Positions 34,051 through 43,119 of a DNA stretch of 64,000 bases are shown here, piece after piece. This stretch comes from Actinomycetes bacterium. Lineage in GTDB: Bacteria > Actinomycetota > Coriobacteriia > Coriobacteriales > Atopobiaceae. The notes below the pieces were generated by a model, which saw only the letters and a list, made by a program, of their open reading frames with translations, was not told the origin of the DNA and ran no database searches. Every line of letters starts with the position of its first letter. Positions within the stretch are counted from its first letter, which is position 1. The stretch is from positions 1-64,000 of the forward strand of contig JAKPQM010000036.1 in NCBI GenBank assembly GCA_029546925.1. Direction: 5' to 3'. Both the position numbers and the translations under genes were made by a program.

Positions 34051-34150
34051 CCCTTTCCACGAACATCCCAGCCCGAACACGAACATCCTGCAGATGTTCA
34101 TGAACATCCCGGGGATGATCATGTTCGCATTGGGATGTTCGTGGAAAGGG
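34051..34150. repeat. 100-bp repeat with 20-bp terminal inverted repeats, copy 1
   Basis: Starts CCCTTTCCACGAACATCCCA and ends with its exact reverse complement, a perfect 20-base terminal inverted repeat. Internal sequence contains two further GAACATCC direct repeats and the palindrome-like CATCCCGGGGATG. A second copy, also exactly 100 bases and about 86% identical, lies at 63705-63804. It carries no coding capacity; a small non-autonomous mobile repeat or regulatory hairpin. Confidence 0.85.
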
Positions 34151-34173
34151 TCTCCCAGTGCATCGCGCCGCCA

Positions 34174-34212
34174 GCTCTTGCACACTGGGAATGGGGCTTA
34201 ATGTGCAAGAGC
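34174..34212. repeat. 11-bp inverted repeat
   Basis: GCTCTTGCACA (34174-34184) pairs with TGTGCAAGAGC (34202-34212) across a 17-base loop. The minus-strand frame to its right, up to about 34430, translates to a 60-75 residue peptide (SELHKFVERGRERGRVAFKH) that looks like a gene fragment, but I cannot identify it. Confidence 0.4.
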
Positions 34213-34442
34213 CAAGACCAAAAACGATAATGAAACGTTTGCAATCGAAATTGCGCGCCATAGAGGCAACCATACGGGCTCTTCGATCGCATCTGTGGTA
34301 AGCAGATCGAGGCTGGCCAGCGTACGCTCGACCGTCTCGTGCTTGAAGGCAACACGCCCTCGCTCGCGACCGCGCTCCACGAACTTGTGCAGCTCGCTCG
34401 TACTCCTAGGTTCATGGACGATCCCTCCCTTCGCGCATAGTC

Positions 34443-35162
34443 CTAGTAACCGGAATTGTGCGGGATGGCGGACACGACCTTCTTTATTTCGTCCAAACTC
34501 AGCAAACGGCCCGTGAGCAGGTGCTTGCGCCAGATCTGGCTGAAACAGCGATTCATGCGGCGGTACACATCGAGGTTCCTGTGATGGGAGTTACCGTCAT
34601 CTGAAAAGCGCGAGAGAGGCTCCGCGAGCTCGGTATAGCGTTCTTCCTTGAACAGGTACTCGACATAGCCGGGCAGCGCCGTCTCCCCATCAGCGCTGTA
34701 GTCGAAACCTCGAAACGATATGTCCCTCTCCTCGATCTCGGCTCTCTCTTTGTCATCAAGACTGTCATACGATGCCCTGAGGACGCGGAACATGTCGAGA
34801 ATATCGAGGAGCTCGTCACTACGGGAACTGGGAATCTCCGGCTTGAGGGCCGCAAAGACCCGATGGTACTCTCCCGTGAATCCCTCCTCTAGGATTCTGG
34901 CATTCTGCGTGTGGTGGTCGCGCTCGTCTTTATCAAGGCCCTCGCACTGCGAGAGAATCAGCTCGGTGTTGCGGAGGATGAGCCTATTGGCGTTGTTTAT
35001 GGTGTAGGGAGCCGTCTCCTCCGGATAGTCCTCACGCCCGAGTCCTGTGATGGAGTTGAGCGCCTCGATGATGACTCCAGAAAGGGTGCTCTCGCTCTCC
35101 TGCGCGAGCGTGTCGAGCCGAGACTTAAGCTCGTCGCTGACTCTGATCGATACGGTGGGCAT
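34443..35162 (-). CDS. RHH-YfbU fusion protein
   Basis: A 240-residue fusion. Residues 1-45 (MPTVSIRVSDELKSRLDTLAQESESTLSGVIIEAL) are a ribbon-helix-helix DNA-binding domain of the CopG/Arc type. Residues about 60-240 match YfbU: TINNANRLILRNTELIL, YHRVFAALKPEIPSSRSDELLDILDMFRVLRASYDSL, ISFRGFDYSADGE and YVEYLFKEERYTEL. E. coli YfbU is a stand-alone protein of unclear function, reported to affect cell death. The fusion suggests a self-regulated antitoxin or transcription factor. ATG 35162 has AAAGGAGGG upstream. Two palindromes (35186-35202, 35209-35223) lie directly upstream and are likely operators. Confidence 0.82.
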   Translation of the reverse strand: MPTVSIRVSDELKSRLDTLAQESESTLSGVIIEALNSITGLGREDYPEETAPYTINNANRLILRNTELILSQCEGLDKDERDHHTQNARILEEGFTGEYHRVFAALKPEIPSSRSDELLDILDMFRVLRASYDSLDDKERAEIEERDISFRGFDYSADGETALPGYVEYLFKEERYTELAEPLSRFSDDGNSHHRNLDVYRRMNRCFSQIWRKHLLTGRLLSLDEIKKVVSAIPHNSGY

Positions 35163-35185
35163 TCCCGCCCTCCTTTCATTGATGA

Positions 35186-35223
35186 AATACATGCCGTGTA
35201 TTACTGTGTTACATATACTGTAA
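35186..35223. promoter_or_regulatory. Two adjacent palindromes upstream of the RHH-YfbU gene
   Basis: AATACA-N5-TGTATT (35186-35202) and TTACATATACTGTAA (35209-35223; arms TTACA/TGTAA) lie in tandem 25-60 bases upstream of the start, close to a TTGACA on the minus strand (about 35226-35231). Tandem short dyads are the usual target of ribbon-helix-helix proteins, so autoregulation is likely. The remaining sequence to 35554 holds no recognised gene. Confidence 0.5.
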
Positions 35224-35554
35224 GCTGTCAAGAGTGGAAGGTTGCATCGTCGGCACATCGCATCCCGACGCGAGCAGTTCCAGCAAGCTGTCTATGGGCG
35301 ATCGTTGCTTTTCTCCCGAATCGTGCTATCGCTTCTTCGGCTCTGGCATCTTCGCGAGCGACAACGACGAATCATCGGTCAAAAAGCCCGAGGGGTGCAT
35401 CCTCCAACATACGACGAGAACCGCAACCCTTCGGTTTGCCGTGCCTGGTCAGACCGGCCAAACCCTGATGTTCGTCGACACATCGAATAGCCTACAACAG
35501 CTACCGACAGGTTTTCCGGACTCCCTGATGAGGCCGACGCGCAGGGATGGATCG
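35224..35554. other. 331-base region without a recognised gene
   Basis: Sequence between the RHH-YfbU promoter and the end of the PH-domain gene. Apart from a small AACCG/CGGTT hairpin near 35420, nothing is identified. Plus-strand frames crossing it continue as the complement of the PH-domain gene and have no family resemblance. Confidence 0.4.
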
Positions 35555-36175
35555 CTACTTATCCTTGTATCGCGTACGATATCCGGGATTCTCATCCGGG
35601 CGATAGGCATTGGGATACAGCTGATCGGTCGAGACATCGAGGGAAACCTTCTTGATGCGGTTGTACAGCTCGTAGGGATCTTTGATGTGCTTGAGGCGAT
35701 ACCCCGCAACGGTGCGACGGCGGCGGCCGCTCCCCGTACCCGTATCTGGGGTCAGCCGAATCGTCCCTAGGCCGAGCAGGTTCTCCACAGGGTTGACGTT
35801 GACGGCTAGGTTGCTGATCTCGCGCAGCTCGAGACTGCTGACATCCGTCCCGAAGATTCCCGAGCTGTGATAGACCCGTCTGTCAGTCAGCGCATACTCG
35901 ATCCTGTGCCACGTGACCGCCCGGTAGATCAAGCTTCCGAACACGTACCACACCGGCATCAGGTGAACGAGCATGAAGGGGGCGGAGATCGCCATGAATG
36001 GGTCGCCTGCAAAGGTCTCGACACCACGCAGGGTGCCGAAGAGGCTCAAGTCGAAGAGGAGCCATATGATCGCGACGAGGTAGGCAAGGGGATTTCCCAC
36101 GATGTGCAGCAGGGCGTGGGGCCTGCCGGACCAGAGGACGCGCTCGTCCGCGTCAATCATTCTATCGAGCATCAT
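35555..36175 (-). CDS. PH-domain (bPH2/YdbT-like) membrane protein
   Basis: A 206-residue protein with two or three membrane helices at the N-terminal half (GNPLAYLVAIIWLLFDLSLF; FMLVHLMPVWYVFGSLIY) and a bacterial PH domain after them: HRIEYALTDRRVYHSSGIFGTDVSSLELREISNLAVNVNPVENLLGLGTI. The YALTDRRV pattern is the bPH hallmark. Role unknown; such proteins sit at the membrane. Two adjacent ATG codons (36175, 36172) are possible starts after GGAAAGCGAGG. Confidence 0.82.
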   Translation of the reverse strand: MMLDRMIDADERVLWSGRPHALLHIVGNPLAYLVAIIWLLFDLSLFGTLRGVETFAGDPFMAISAPFMLVHLMPVWYVFGSLIYRAVTWHRIEYALTDRRVYHSSGIFGTDVSSLELREISNLAVNVNPVENLLGLGTIRLTPDTGTGSGRRRRTVAGYRLKHIKDPYELYNRIKKVSLDVSTDQLYPNAYRPDENPGYRTRYKDK

Positions 36176-36415
36176 CTGAATGCCTCGCTTTCCAATCGGT
36201 GCCGTCTCATTGTAGGAGAGGACAGCGGCGATACCCGATAAGACCAGACAATCCGCACTTCTCCTTGAGCCTGGAGAAGCCCCCGGCGCAACGGATCAGC
36301 GCATGCGCAGCCAGCTCCAACCATGCGCGTCTTTTGCAAAACCTATGATGCGGAAGCGCTTGCGGTAGAATTATACAGATAGCGGGAAATCAACCGCCCA
36401 TTTCGAAGGGGTCTT

Positions 36416-37960
36416 GTGGCGCGACGCGGAGCACATAGACGCATGACCGCAGAAGAGCAGGCACGCTATTCTGCAGAACGCCGCACATACGCATCGCAGG
36501 AAGGCACCCGCTCGGCAACACGCAAACGCACGGGTGCCAATCGCGCGGCAAAGCATGCGGGCGTACCCCAACATGCCGCAGCACGCTCCGATGGAGCCGC
36601 CGGCCAGTATGCCCGACAGCGTGTCAACAAAAAACGCTCGGGCATCGGCAAGAAGATCCTCGTTGTCCTGCTCCTTCTGCTCGCTGCGGGCGGAGGAGCG
36701 TTCGCGTGGTTCTATCACGATGTCAACAGCAGGCTCTCCGAGGGCATCGATCCGGGGATGCAGCAGGTACTCGTCGATTCCAAACTCAACCAGCCGTTCT
36801 ACATGCTCCTCCTCGGCGTCGATAAGGACGAGGATCGTGCAGCAGAGTGGGGCGATTTCGAGGGAAACTGGCGTGCCGATTCCATCATCCTCGCACGTAT
36901 CGACGCCCCCAACCACCAGGTCACGCTCGTCTCGATTCCGCGCGACACCGAAGTCGACTACGGAGATGGCACCAGGGGAAAGATCAACGGCGTCTACTCG
37001 GACGGCGGAGCTGCGCACATGGTCGAGGTTGTCTCGAGCCTTGCAGGCGTGAATATCTCCCACTACGCCGAGATCAACTTCGACCAGTTCATCGATATCG
37101 TCGACTTGGTCGGCGGCGTCGAGGTCACCCTGCCTGTCCCCGTCTCCGATATGGAGAATGCGGGCATCGATCTGCCAGCAGGCACCCAGACTTTGAGCGG
37201 CGGGGATGCTCTCGGCTTGGTCCGCAGCCGGCATGCTTACGACGAGTACGGCGGCGGCGACTTCTTCCGCGCAGCCAACCAGCGCATGGTCATAGCGGCC
37301 ATCATCAAGAAGGTACTCGCACAACCGGTCACCTCCCTACCCGGCCTCGTGACGTCCATGGCCGACGGCGTGGTCACCGACCTCACGGTCGACCAGATCA
37401 TCAGCCTCGCCCTAGCCATGAGCGAGCTCGACACCGACCGCGACGTCTACGCAGGCCAGCTCCCCACCATCTCCGAATACATCGACGATGTCTGGTACGA
37501 GGAAGTCGACACCGATGCGTGGGTCAGGATGATGGGCCGGGTGAACACGGGGCTGCCCCCCTATGCAAGCGATGACGAGGATTTCACTGCCGGCATCGCG
37601 GGCTCGGTAGGAGTCGATGGCAATTCCGGCGGTATCGATTACGAATCCCTCGAACCCGCATACGACGGCTATGTGCTTGTGTTGAACGGTTCGGGCATCT
37701 CGGGCCTCGCCTTCGAGAGAGCGGAGCAGCTCAACGCCGCAGGTTTCGATGCGACTGCCGATAATGCCGACGATTTCGAGCACGGGGTCACCCACGTGTA
37801 TTTCAACGGCGGATCGACCGGGGCGGCACGCGCCAAGGGCGTCATCCAAGCACTCGGCCTCGACATCGTAGCCGAGAAGAACAACGGCAGCTACTCCACA
37901 GATTACAGCGTCATCGTCGTCTTAGGTACCGACGCCGATACATCCGCGCAGGAAACCTAA
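36416..37960 (+). CDS. LytR-CpsA-Psr (LCP) family cell-wall polymer transferase
   Basis: A 514-residue membrane protein predicted to attach secondary polymers (teichoic acid-like or capsule) to peptidoglycan. A basic, disordered cytoplasmic region of about 75 residues precedes a membrane helix (KKILVVLLLLLAAGGGAFAWFY). The extracellular LCP domain has LLLGVDKDEDRAAEWGDFEGNWRADSI, LVSIPRDTEV and GGVEVTLPVPVSD, with the conserved arginines of the polyprenyl-phosphate pocket (RADS, IPRD, VRSRHAYDEYGGGDFFRAANQ). A LytR_C domain ends the protein (VLVLNGSGISGLA, VYFNGGSTGAARAKG). Start is GTG 36416 with GAAGGGG upstream. Confidence 0.92.
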   Translation: MARRGAHRRMTAEEQARYSAERRTYASQEGTRSATRKRTGANRAAKHAGVPQHAAARSDGAAGQYARQRVNKKRSGIGKKILVVLLLLLAAGGGAFAWFYHDVNSRLSEGIDPGMQQVLVDSKLNQPFYMLLLGVDKDEDRAAEWGDFEGNWRADSIILARIDAPNHQVTLVSIPRDTEVDYGDGTRGKINGVYSDGGAAHMVEVVSSLAGVNISHYAEINFDQFIDIVDLVGGVEVTLPVPVSDMENAGIDLPAGTQTLSGGDALGLVRSRHAYDEYGGGDFFRAANQRMVIAAIIKKVLAQPVTSLPGLVTSMADGVVTDLTVDQIISLALAMSELDTDRDVYAGQLPTISEYIDDVWYEEVDTDAWVRMMGRVNTGLPPYASDDEDFTAGIAGSVGVDGNSGGIDYESLEPAYDGYVLVLNGSGISGLAFERAEQLNAAGFDATADNADDFEHGVTHVYFNGGSTGAARAKGVIQALGLDIVAEKNNGSYSTDYSVIVVLGTDADTSAQET

Positions 37961-38079
37961 GACGCGGGAGGAGGAGGCTGGGCACCGTCGGCGAGAACCG
38001 GCGTCATCCAGCAGCCTATCGACGTGATTCTGCATCCAGCGGCTCGCGCCGAGCACGGCAGGGGTTTTCGCCGGGTGCG

Positions 38080-39144
38080 TCACACGTTGAAGCGGAAGTG
38101 CATGACGTCGCCATCTTGGACAACGTACTCCTTGCCTTCCATGCGCAAGCGGCCCGCCGCCTTGCATCCCGCCTCGCCGCCCAGAGAGACATAATCCTCA
38201 TAGGAAGCGACCTCGGCCTTGATGAAGCCCCGCTCGAAATCGGAGTGGATGACGCCGGCGGCTTCGGGAGCCTTGGCTCCGATGCGCACGGTCCAAGCCT
38301 TGACCTCCATCTCACCTGCCGTGAAGTAGCTCTGGAGCCCGAGCAGGCGATAGGCTTCCTGCGCGAGCGTCTCAAGACCGCTCTTCTCGAGTCCAAGCGA
38401 TTCGAGGTACTCGGCAGCCTCGTCATCATCGAGCTCGGCGAGCTCCGCCTCGACCTTGGCGCAAACGGGAATGGGCTTGCGACCGGCAATCTCGGGCAGG
38501 TCCGCGCCGAGAGCCTCCTCATCCACATTCGCCACATAGAGGACGGGCTTCATCGTGAGCAGGAACAGGTCGCGCGCAGCCGCGCGCTCATCATCGGTCA
38601 TATCGAGATCGGCAGCACGATGACCGTCATTCAGCCATGCCTGCAGGCGCTGCGCGATGGCGAGCCGAGGAGCCTGCTCCTTGTCGCGCCTAGCCTCCTT
38701 CTCGAGTTTGGGGATGGCCCGCTCGAGCGTGCCGAGATCGGCGAGCACGAGCTCGGTCTGGATGATATCCACGTCGTCTTCGGGATCGACGCGGCCCTCC
38801 ACATGCACGACATCGGAATCGGAGAAATAGCGCACGACCTCGCAGATAGCATCGGTCGTGCGGATGTTGGCTAGAAACTGGTTGCCGAGGCCTTCTCCCT
38901 CATTGGCACCCTTGACGAGACCGGCTATGTCGACGAACTCGACGGTTGCGGGCACGATACGACCGGGATGCACGATATCGGCGAGTGCCTGCAGGCGCGT
39001 GTCGGGTACGTCTACGATGCCCACGTTGGGATCGATGGTCGCAAAGGGATAGTTTGCAGCCAAGCCGCCTTTCTTGGTGAGGGCCGTGAAAAGCGTGGAC
39101 TTGCCCACGTTGGGAAGCCCGATAATACCGATCGAGAGCGCCAT
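38080..39144 (-). CDS. ychF: YchF (Obg-like ATPase 1) family ATPase
   Basis: A 354-residue P-loop protein associated with ribosomes and redox stress. G1 is GLPNVGKST (9-17), switch region [21 protein letters not shown], and the base-specificity motif is NVDE rather than NKxD, which gives YchF its ATP preference. A coiled-coil insert ([19 protein letters not shown]) and a C-terminal TGS domain ([31 protein letters not shown]) complete the family layout. AAAGGAG precedes ATG 39144. It begins 12 bases after the polyferredoxin gene ends, so the two form one operon. Confidence 0.96.
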   Translation of the reverse strand: MALSIGIIGLPNVGKSTLFTALTKKGGLAANYPFATIDPNVGIVDVPDTRLQALADIVHPGRIVPATVEFVDIAGLVKGANEGEGLGNQFLANIRTTDAICEVVRYFSDSDVVHVEGRVDPEDDVDIIQTELVLADLGTLERAIPKLEKEARRDKEQAPRLAIAQRLQAWLNDGHRAADLDMTDDERAAARDLFLLTMKPVLYVANVDEEALGADLPEIAGRKPIPVCAKVEAELAELDDDEAAEYLESLGLEKSGLETLAQEAYRLLGLQSYFTAGEMEVKAWTVRIGAKAPEAAGVIHSDFERGFIKAEVASYEDYVSLGGEAGCKAAGRLRMEGKEYVVQDGDVMHFRFNV

Positions 39145-39156
39145 GCACCGTCTCCT

Positions 39157-40440
39157 TTAGCTATCTTTATCGAGCGACTCGAGCATATCGCCCATCTTGT
39201 TCAAACGCTCCTTGCCCTGAGCGATGAGTCGCTCGGCCTCCGCCTTCGCCTCGGCCTTCTTCTTGGCGATCTCCTCGGCATATGGATCGGGGATAACGAG
39301 CTCGGCCGCATCGAGCGGCACCATGGTGAGCGCGTCCTCGGGGCAGACGTCAGCGCAGAAACCGCAATTCATGCAGTACGGGATCTCGATCTGGACGTTG
39401 CCATGCTTATCGAGGTCGAGGGCGTGCGTGGAGCAGGCGAGGGCGCAGTCGCCGCACATCGTGCAGCGCGTGGAATCGCAGACCGGGACCTCGAGGCCGA
39501 TGATACGCTCGGCCAAGCCCGAATCGCGCTGGAGCGCTTCGAGCATGAGCTTGCGCCGGGCGGTGAGCTGGCGCTGCTTGTTGGTCGCGGTACGCGCGCC
39601 CACGGCATTCTCGAGACTCGCTGTAAGTTCGTTCATACGGTTGGTGTGGTCTTGAATCTTGGCTGCAATGGCCTTGGCGCCGGCCAAAGCGGGGTTGACA
39701 CCCGTCATCAGACGATCGCCTGCTTGAAGTGCGCTGCTCACGAACTGGCTGCGCTTGTAGGCACGCGTATACTCGTGGTCGAGATCCGCCTCGTCGATCT
39801 CGAGGCCCACCGAAGCGTCAGCCCATTGCTCCGCCGTGGCAATCTCCTCGGAGAGCATCTCCTCGCCTGTGGTCGTCCGGCACCTATCGCAGATGCCCAT
39901 GGGCAGATAGACACTCACATTGTTGTAGTCGGTGAGGATGGCGAACCACACATCGCGCGGGATGAGCCCAACGCAGGCGAGCACCACCTCGTTGCCGTAG
40001 GGGAGCCGCCCCAATGCTCGGGTGCAGGTGATGTAGCACCTCTTATACGCAGAGGCCTTGCGTGCCACGGTCTCATAGAGGTTCTTGGGCATGCGGCTGC
40101 GCACGAAGAGGGCATCCGTCGGGCAGATCGCAGCGCAAAGTCCGCATTTGCGGCAGCTGTCATCGATCTTGATGGCTTTCTTATCGATGCGAATGGAATC
40201 GGTGGGGCAGATATCCATGCAGCGTGTGCAGATCGTGTGATCCTGCGTGGATACGCACACGCAGCGAGCCGAATTGGCGACAGGGACTTCCTTGTAGTCA
40301 GCGGGATTCCAGGTCTTCTTCTTGCTTGGATCCTGCATCAAGCTGTCTGCGATATCGCCGAGGGGATTCGAGAACGCCTGCCAATCGTTCTGCAGATCGA
40401 TGAGCTCGTCGAGAAAATCGCGTTCGTCTCTTTTGGCCAC
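39157..40440 (-). CDS. Polyferredoxin-like 4Fe-4S protein
   Basis: About 427 residues with two separated pairs of 4Fe-4S motifs. N-terminal pair: CTRCMDICPTDSI and CRKCGLCAAICPTDAL. C-terminal pair: CTMCGDCALACSTHAL and CMNCGFCADVCPEDAL. Between them are further cysteines (CVCVS, RCYITC, GICDRC), a GNEVVLACVGLIPRDVW segment and a coiled coil. The C-terminal 45 residues are a charged helix (EEIAKKKAEAKAEAERL). An electron-transfer role is likely; the partner oxidoreductase is not in the window. Two GTG codons (40446, 40440) are possible starts; AGAAAGGG favours the second. It precedes ychF by 12 bases. Confidence 0.85.
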   Translation of the reverse strand: MAKRDERDFLDELIDLQNDWQAFSNPLGDIADSLMQDPSKKKTWNPADYKEVPVANSARCVCVSTQDHTICTRCMDICPTDSIRIDKKAIKIDDSCRKCGLCAAICPTDALFVRSRMPKNLYETVARKASAYKRCYITCTRALGRLPYGNEVVLACVGLIPRDVWFAILTDYNNVSVYLPMGICDRCRTTTGEEMLSEEIATAEQWADASVGLEIDEADLDHEYTRAYKRSQFVSSALQAGDRLMTGVNPALAGAKAIAAKIQDHTNRMNELTASLENAVGARTATNKQRQLTARRKLMLEALQRDSGLAERIIGLEVPVCDSTRCTMCGDCALACSTHALDLDKHGNVQIEIPYCMNCGFCADVCPEDALTMVPLDAAELVIPDPYAEEIAKKKAEAKAEAERLIAQGKERLNKMGDMLESLDKDS

Positions 40441-40511
40441 CGCCACCCCTTTCTAACCTCTCTAGTATTGCACAAGCCATGGGCAAACACCGCAGGGGCA
40501 TGGCATCAGAT

Positions 40512-40576
40512 GGCCCCTGTCCACACGAACTTGGCACGAGAAGGCCCCTGTCCGCGGACATTCTGTGGACAGGGGC
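40512..40576. repeat. GGCCCCTGTCC repeat and hairpin
   Basis: GGCCCCTGTCC occurs directly repeated at 40512 and 40542, and the second copy forms a hairpin with GTGGACAGGGGC (40565-40576, one mismatch in a 12-base stem). It lies between the groEL terminator and the polyferredoxin gene. Confidence 0.6.
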
Positions 40577-40639
40577 GTTCCAGTGCCACGCCTCTATCGA
40601 TAGGGACATCCCGTTGCCGCGAGCTCGCCTCGGAAGAGG

Positions 40640-40674
40640 AAAAAGATCCGGAGGCCGAGCGACCTCCGGATCCA
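40640..40674 (-). terminator. Rho-independent terminator of groESL
   Basis: On the minus strand GATCCGGAGG pairs perfectly with CCTCCGGATC (plus-strand 40645-40654 and 40663-40672) with an eight-base loop, followed by TTTTT. It lies about 50 bases after the groEL stop. Confidence 0.92.
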
Positions 40675-40722
40675 GAGAAAAACGCGTTTGCATCGCGGGA
40701 TATTCGAATCCCGCACCTGCGT

Positions 40723-42366
<1,644 letters not shown>

Positions 42367-42379
42367 TCAATCCTCCGAA

Positions 42380-42670
42380 TTAGTCCTCGATGATGGCGTA
42401 GATGTCGTCGGCACGCAGGAGCAGGTACTCCTCGCCATCGACCTTGACCTCGTTGCCGCCGAATTTACCGTAATAGACCTGGTCGCCCGGCTTGACGTCT
42501 ATGGGGATGCGGTCGCCGTCGTCGTCGAACTTGCCCGCACCGACGGCGATAACCTCGCCCTGCTGCGGCTTTTCCTGGGCACCGGAAGAGATGTAGAGGC
42601 CCGAAGAGGTTTTCTCCTCTTTGGGGGCAGGCTTGACCAAAACGCGATCACCCAACGGTTTAAGTGTCAT
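42380..42670 (-). CDS. groS: Co-chaperonin GroES
   Basis: A 96-residue co-chaperonin that caps the GroEL ring. It shows the GroES signature LKPLGDRVLVKPAPKEEKTSSGLYI with the mobile loop, GKFDDDGDRIPIDVKPGDQVYYGKFGG, and ends EYLLLRADDIYAIIE. AAAGGAGGA precedes ATG 42670. It is the first gene of the groESL operon, 16 bases upstream of groEL. I see neither a CIRCE (TTAGCACTC-N9-GAGTGCTAA) nor a HAIR-type operator in the upstream region. Confidence 0.98.
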   Translation of the reverse strand: MTLKPLGDRVLVKPAPKEEKTSSGLYISSGAQEKPQQGEVIAVGAGKFDDDGDRIPIDVKPGDQVYYGKFGGNEVKVDGEEYLLLRADDIYAIIED

Positions 42671-42692
42671 AGCAATTCCTCCTTTTAGAACA

Positions 42693-42718
42693 CGATGCCC
42701 AGCGCTGTGCGGGCATCG
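42693..42718 (-). promoter_or_regulatory. Inverted repeat in groESL leader
   Basis: CGATGCCC (42693-42700) and GGGCATCG (42711-42718) form an eight-base inverted repeat around ten bases, 23 bases upstream of the groES start. A TAATAT-like -10 box lies farther upstream on the minus strand (about 42736-42741). The dyad may be a leader hairpin or an unfamiliar heat-shock operator. Confidence 0.4.
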
Positions 42719-42844
42719 CTCAATCCAACGTTAGATATATTACCCATGCATGCGCGTGAATAACAGCTGACGAGAAAAAATCTCACAATTGGGCGCTTAG
42801 ATTTTCGAATCCCCTCACACTCATCTATGGATGGGCGCGTATTT

Positions 42845-43090
42845 GCCCAGCAGGGGCTCTGATGACTGTGCAGTCACTAGGGTTTGACCAGCAATCTTGC
42901 CATCCAGAAGCTGTATCTGACATCCTTCTCGGAGCATGTGACCAGCAGGGGTTCCAGTGACTGTACAGTCAGCAACACAGGTGCTGGGCAGACTTCAAAA
43001 AGCAGGGGACCAGCGAGCCGTCTGCAGAGCGTTTCCCCAGTAAGGGTTCCAGTGACTGTACAGTCACTAGCTCAAATGCTGGGAGAACGT
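42845..43090. repeat. Three palindromes at exact 95-base spacing
   Basis: TGACTGTGCAGTCA (42863-42876), TGACTGTACAGTCA (42958-42971) and TGACTGTACAGTCA (43053-43066) start exactly 95 bases apart. Each is preceded by CCAGCAGGGG-like sequence and the last two are followed by TGCTGGG, giving nested palindromes of about 46 bases. The rest of each 95-base unit is only weakly similar. The same family occurs at 24266-24311. Located between groES and nadE. Confidence 0.8.
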
Positions 43091-43119
43091 GATCGCACAC
43101 CGCGTGACTGCCCCAGTCC

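Noticed and set aside
34198-34430. Minus-strand peptide SELHKFVERGRERGRVAFKH as a gene
   Set aside because: Lacks a start codon with a ribosome binding site and matches no family I know; noted only as a possible fragment.
40690-40712. tRNA-like T-loop sequence TTCGAATCC
   Set aside because: It is the loop of a simple GGGAT/ATCCC hairpin; no cloverleaf can be drawn around it.
42845-43090. Possible CRISPR array
   Set aside because: The conserved part is a palindrome, the period is 95 bases, only three units exist and the filler is partly similar; no cas genes are in the window.
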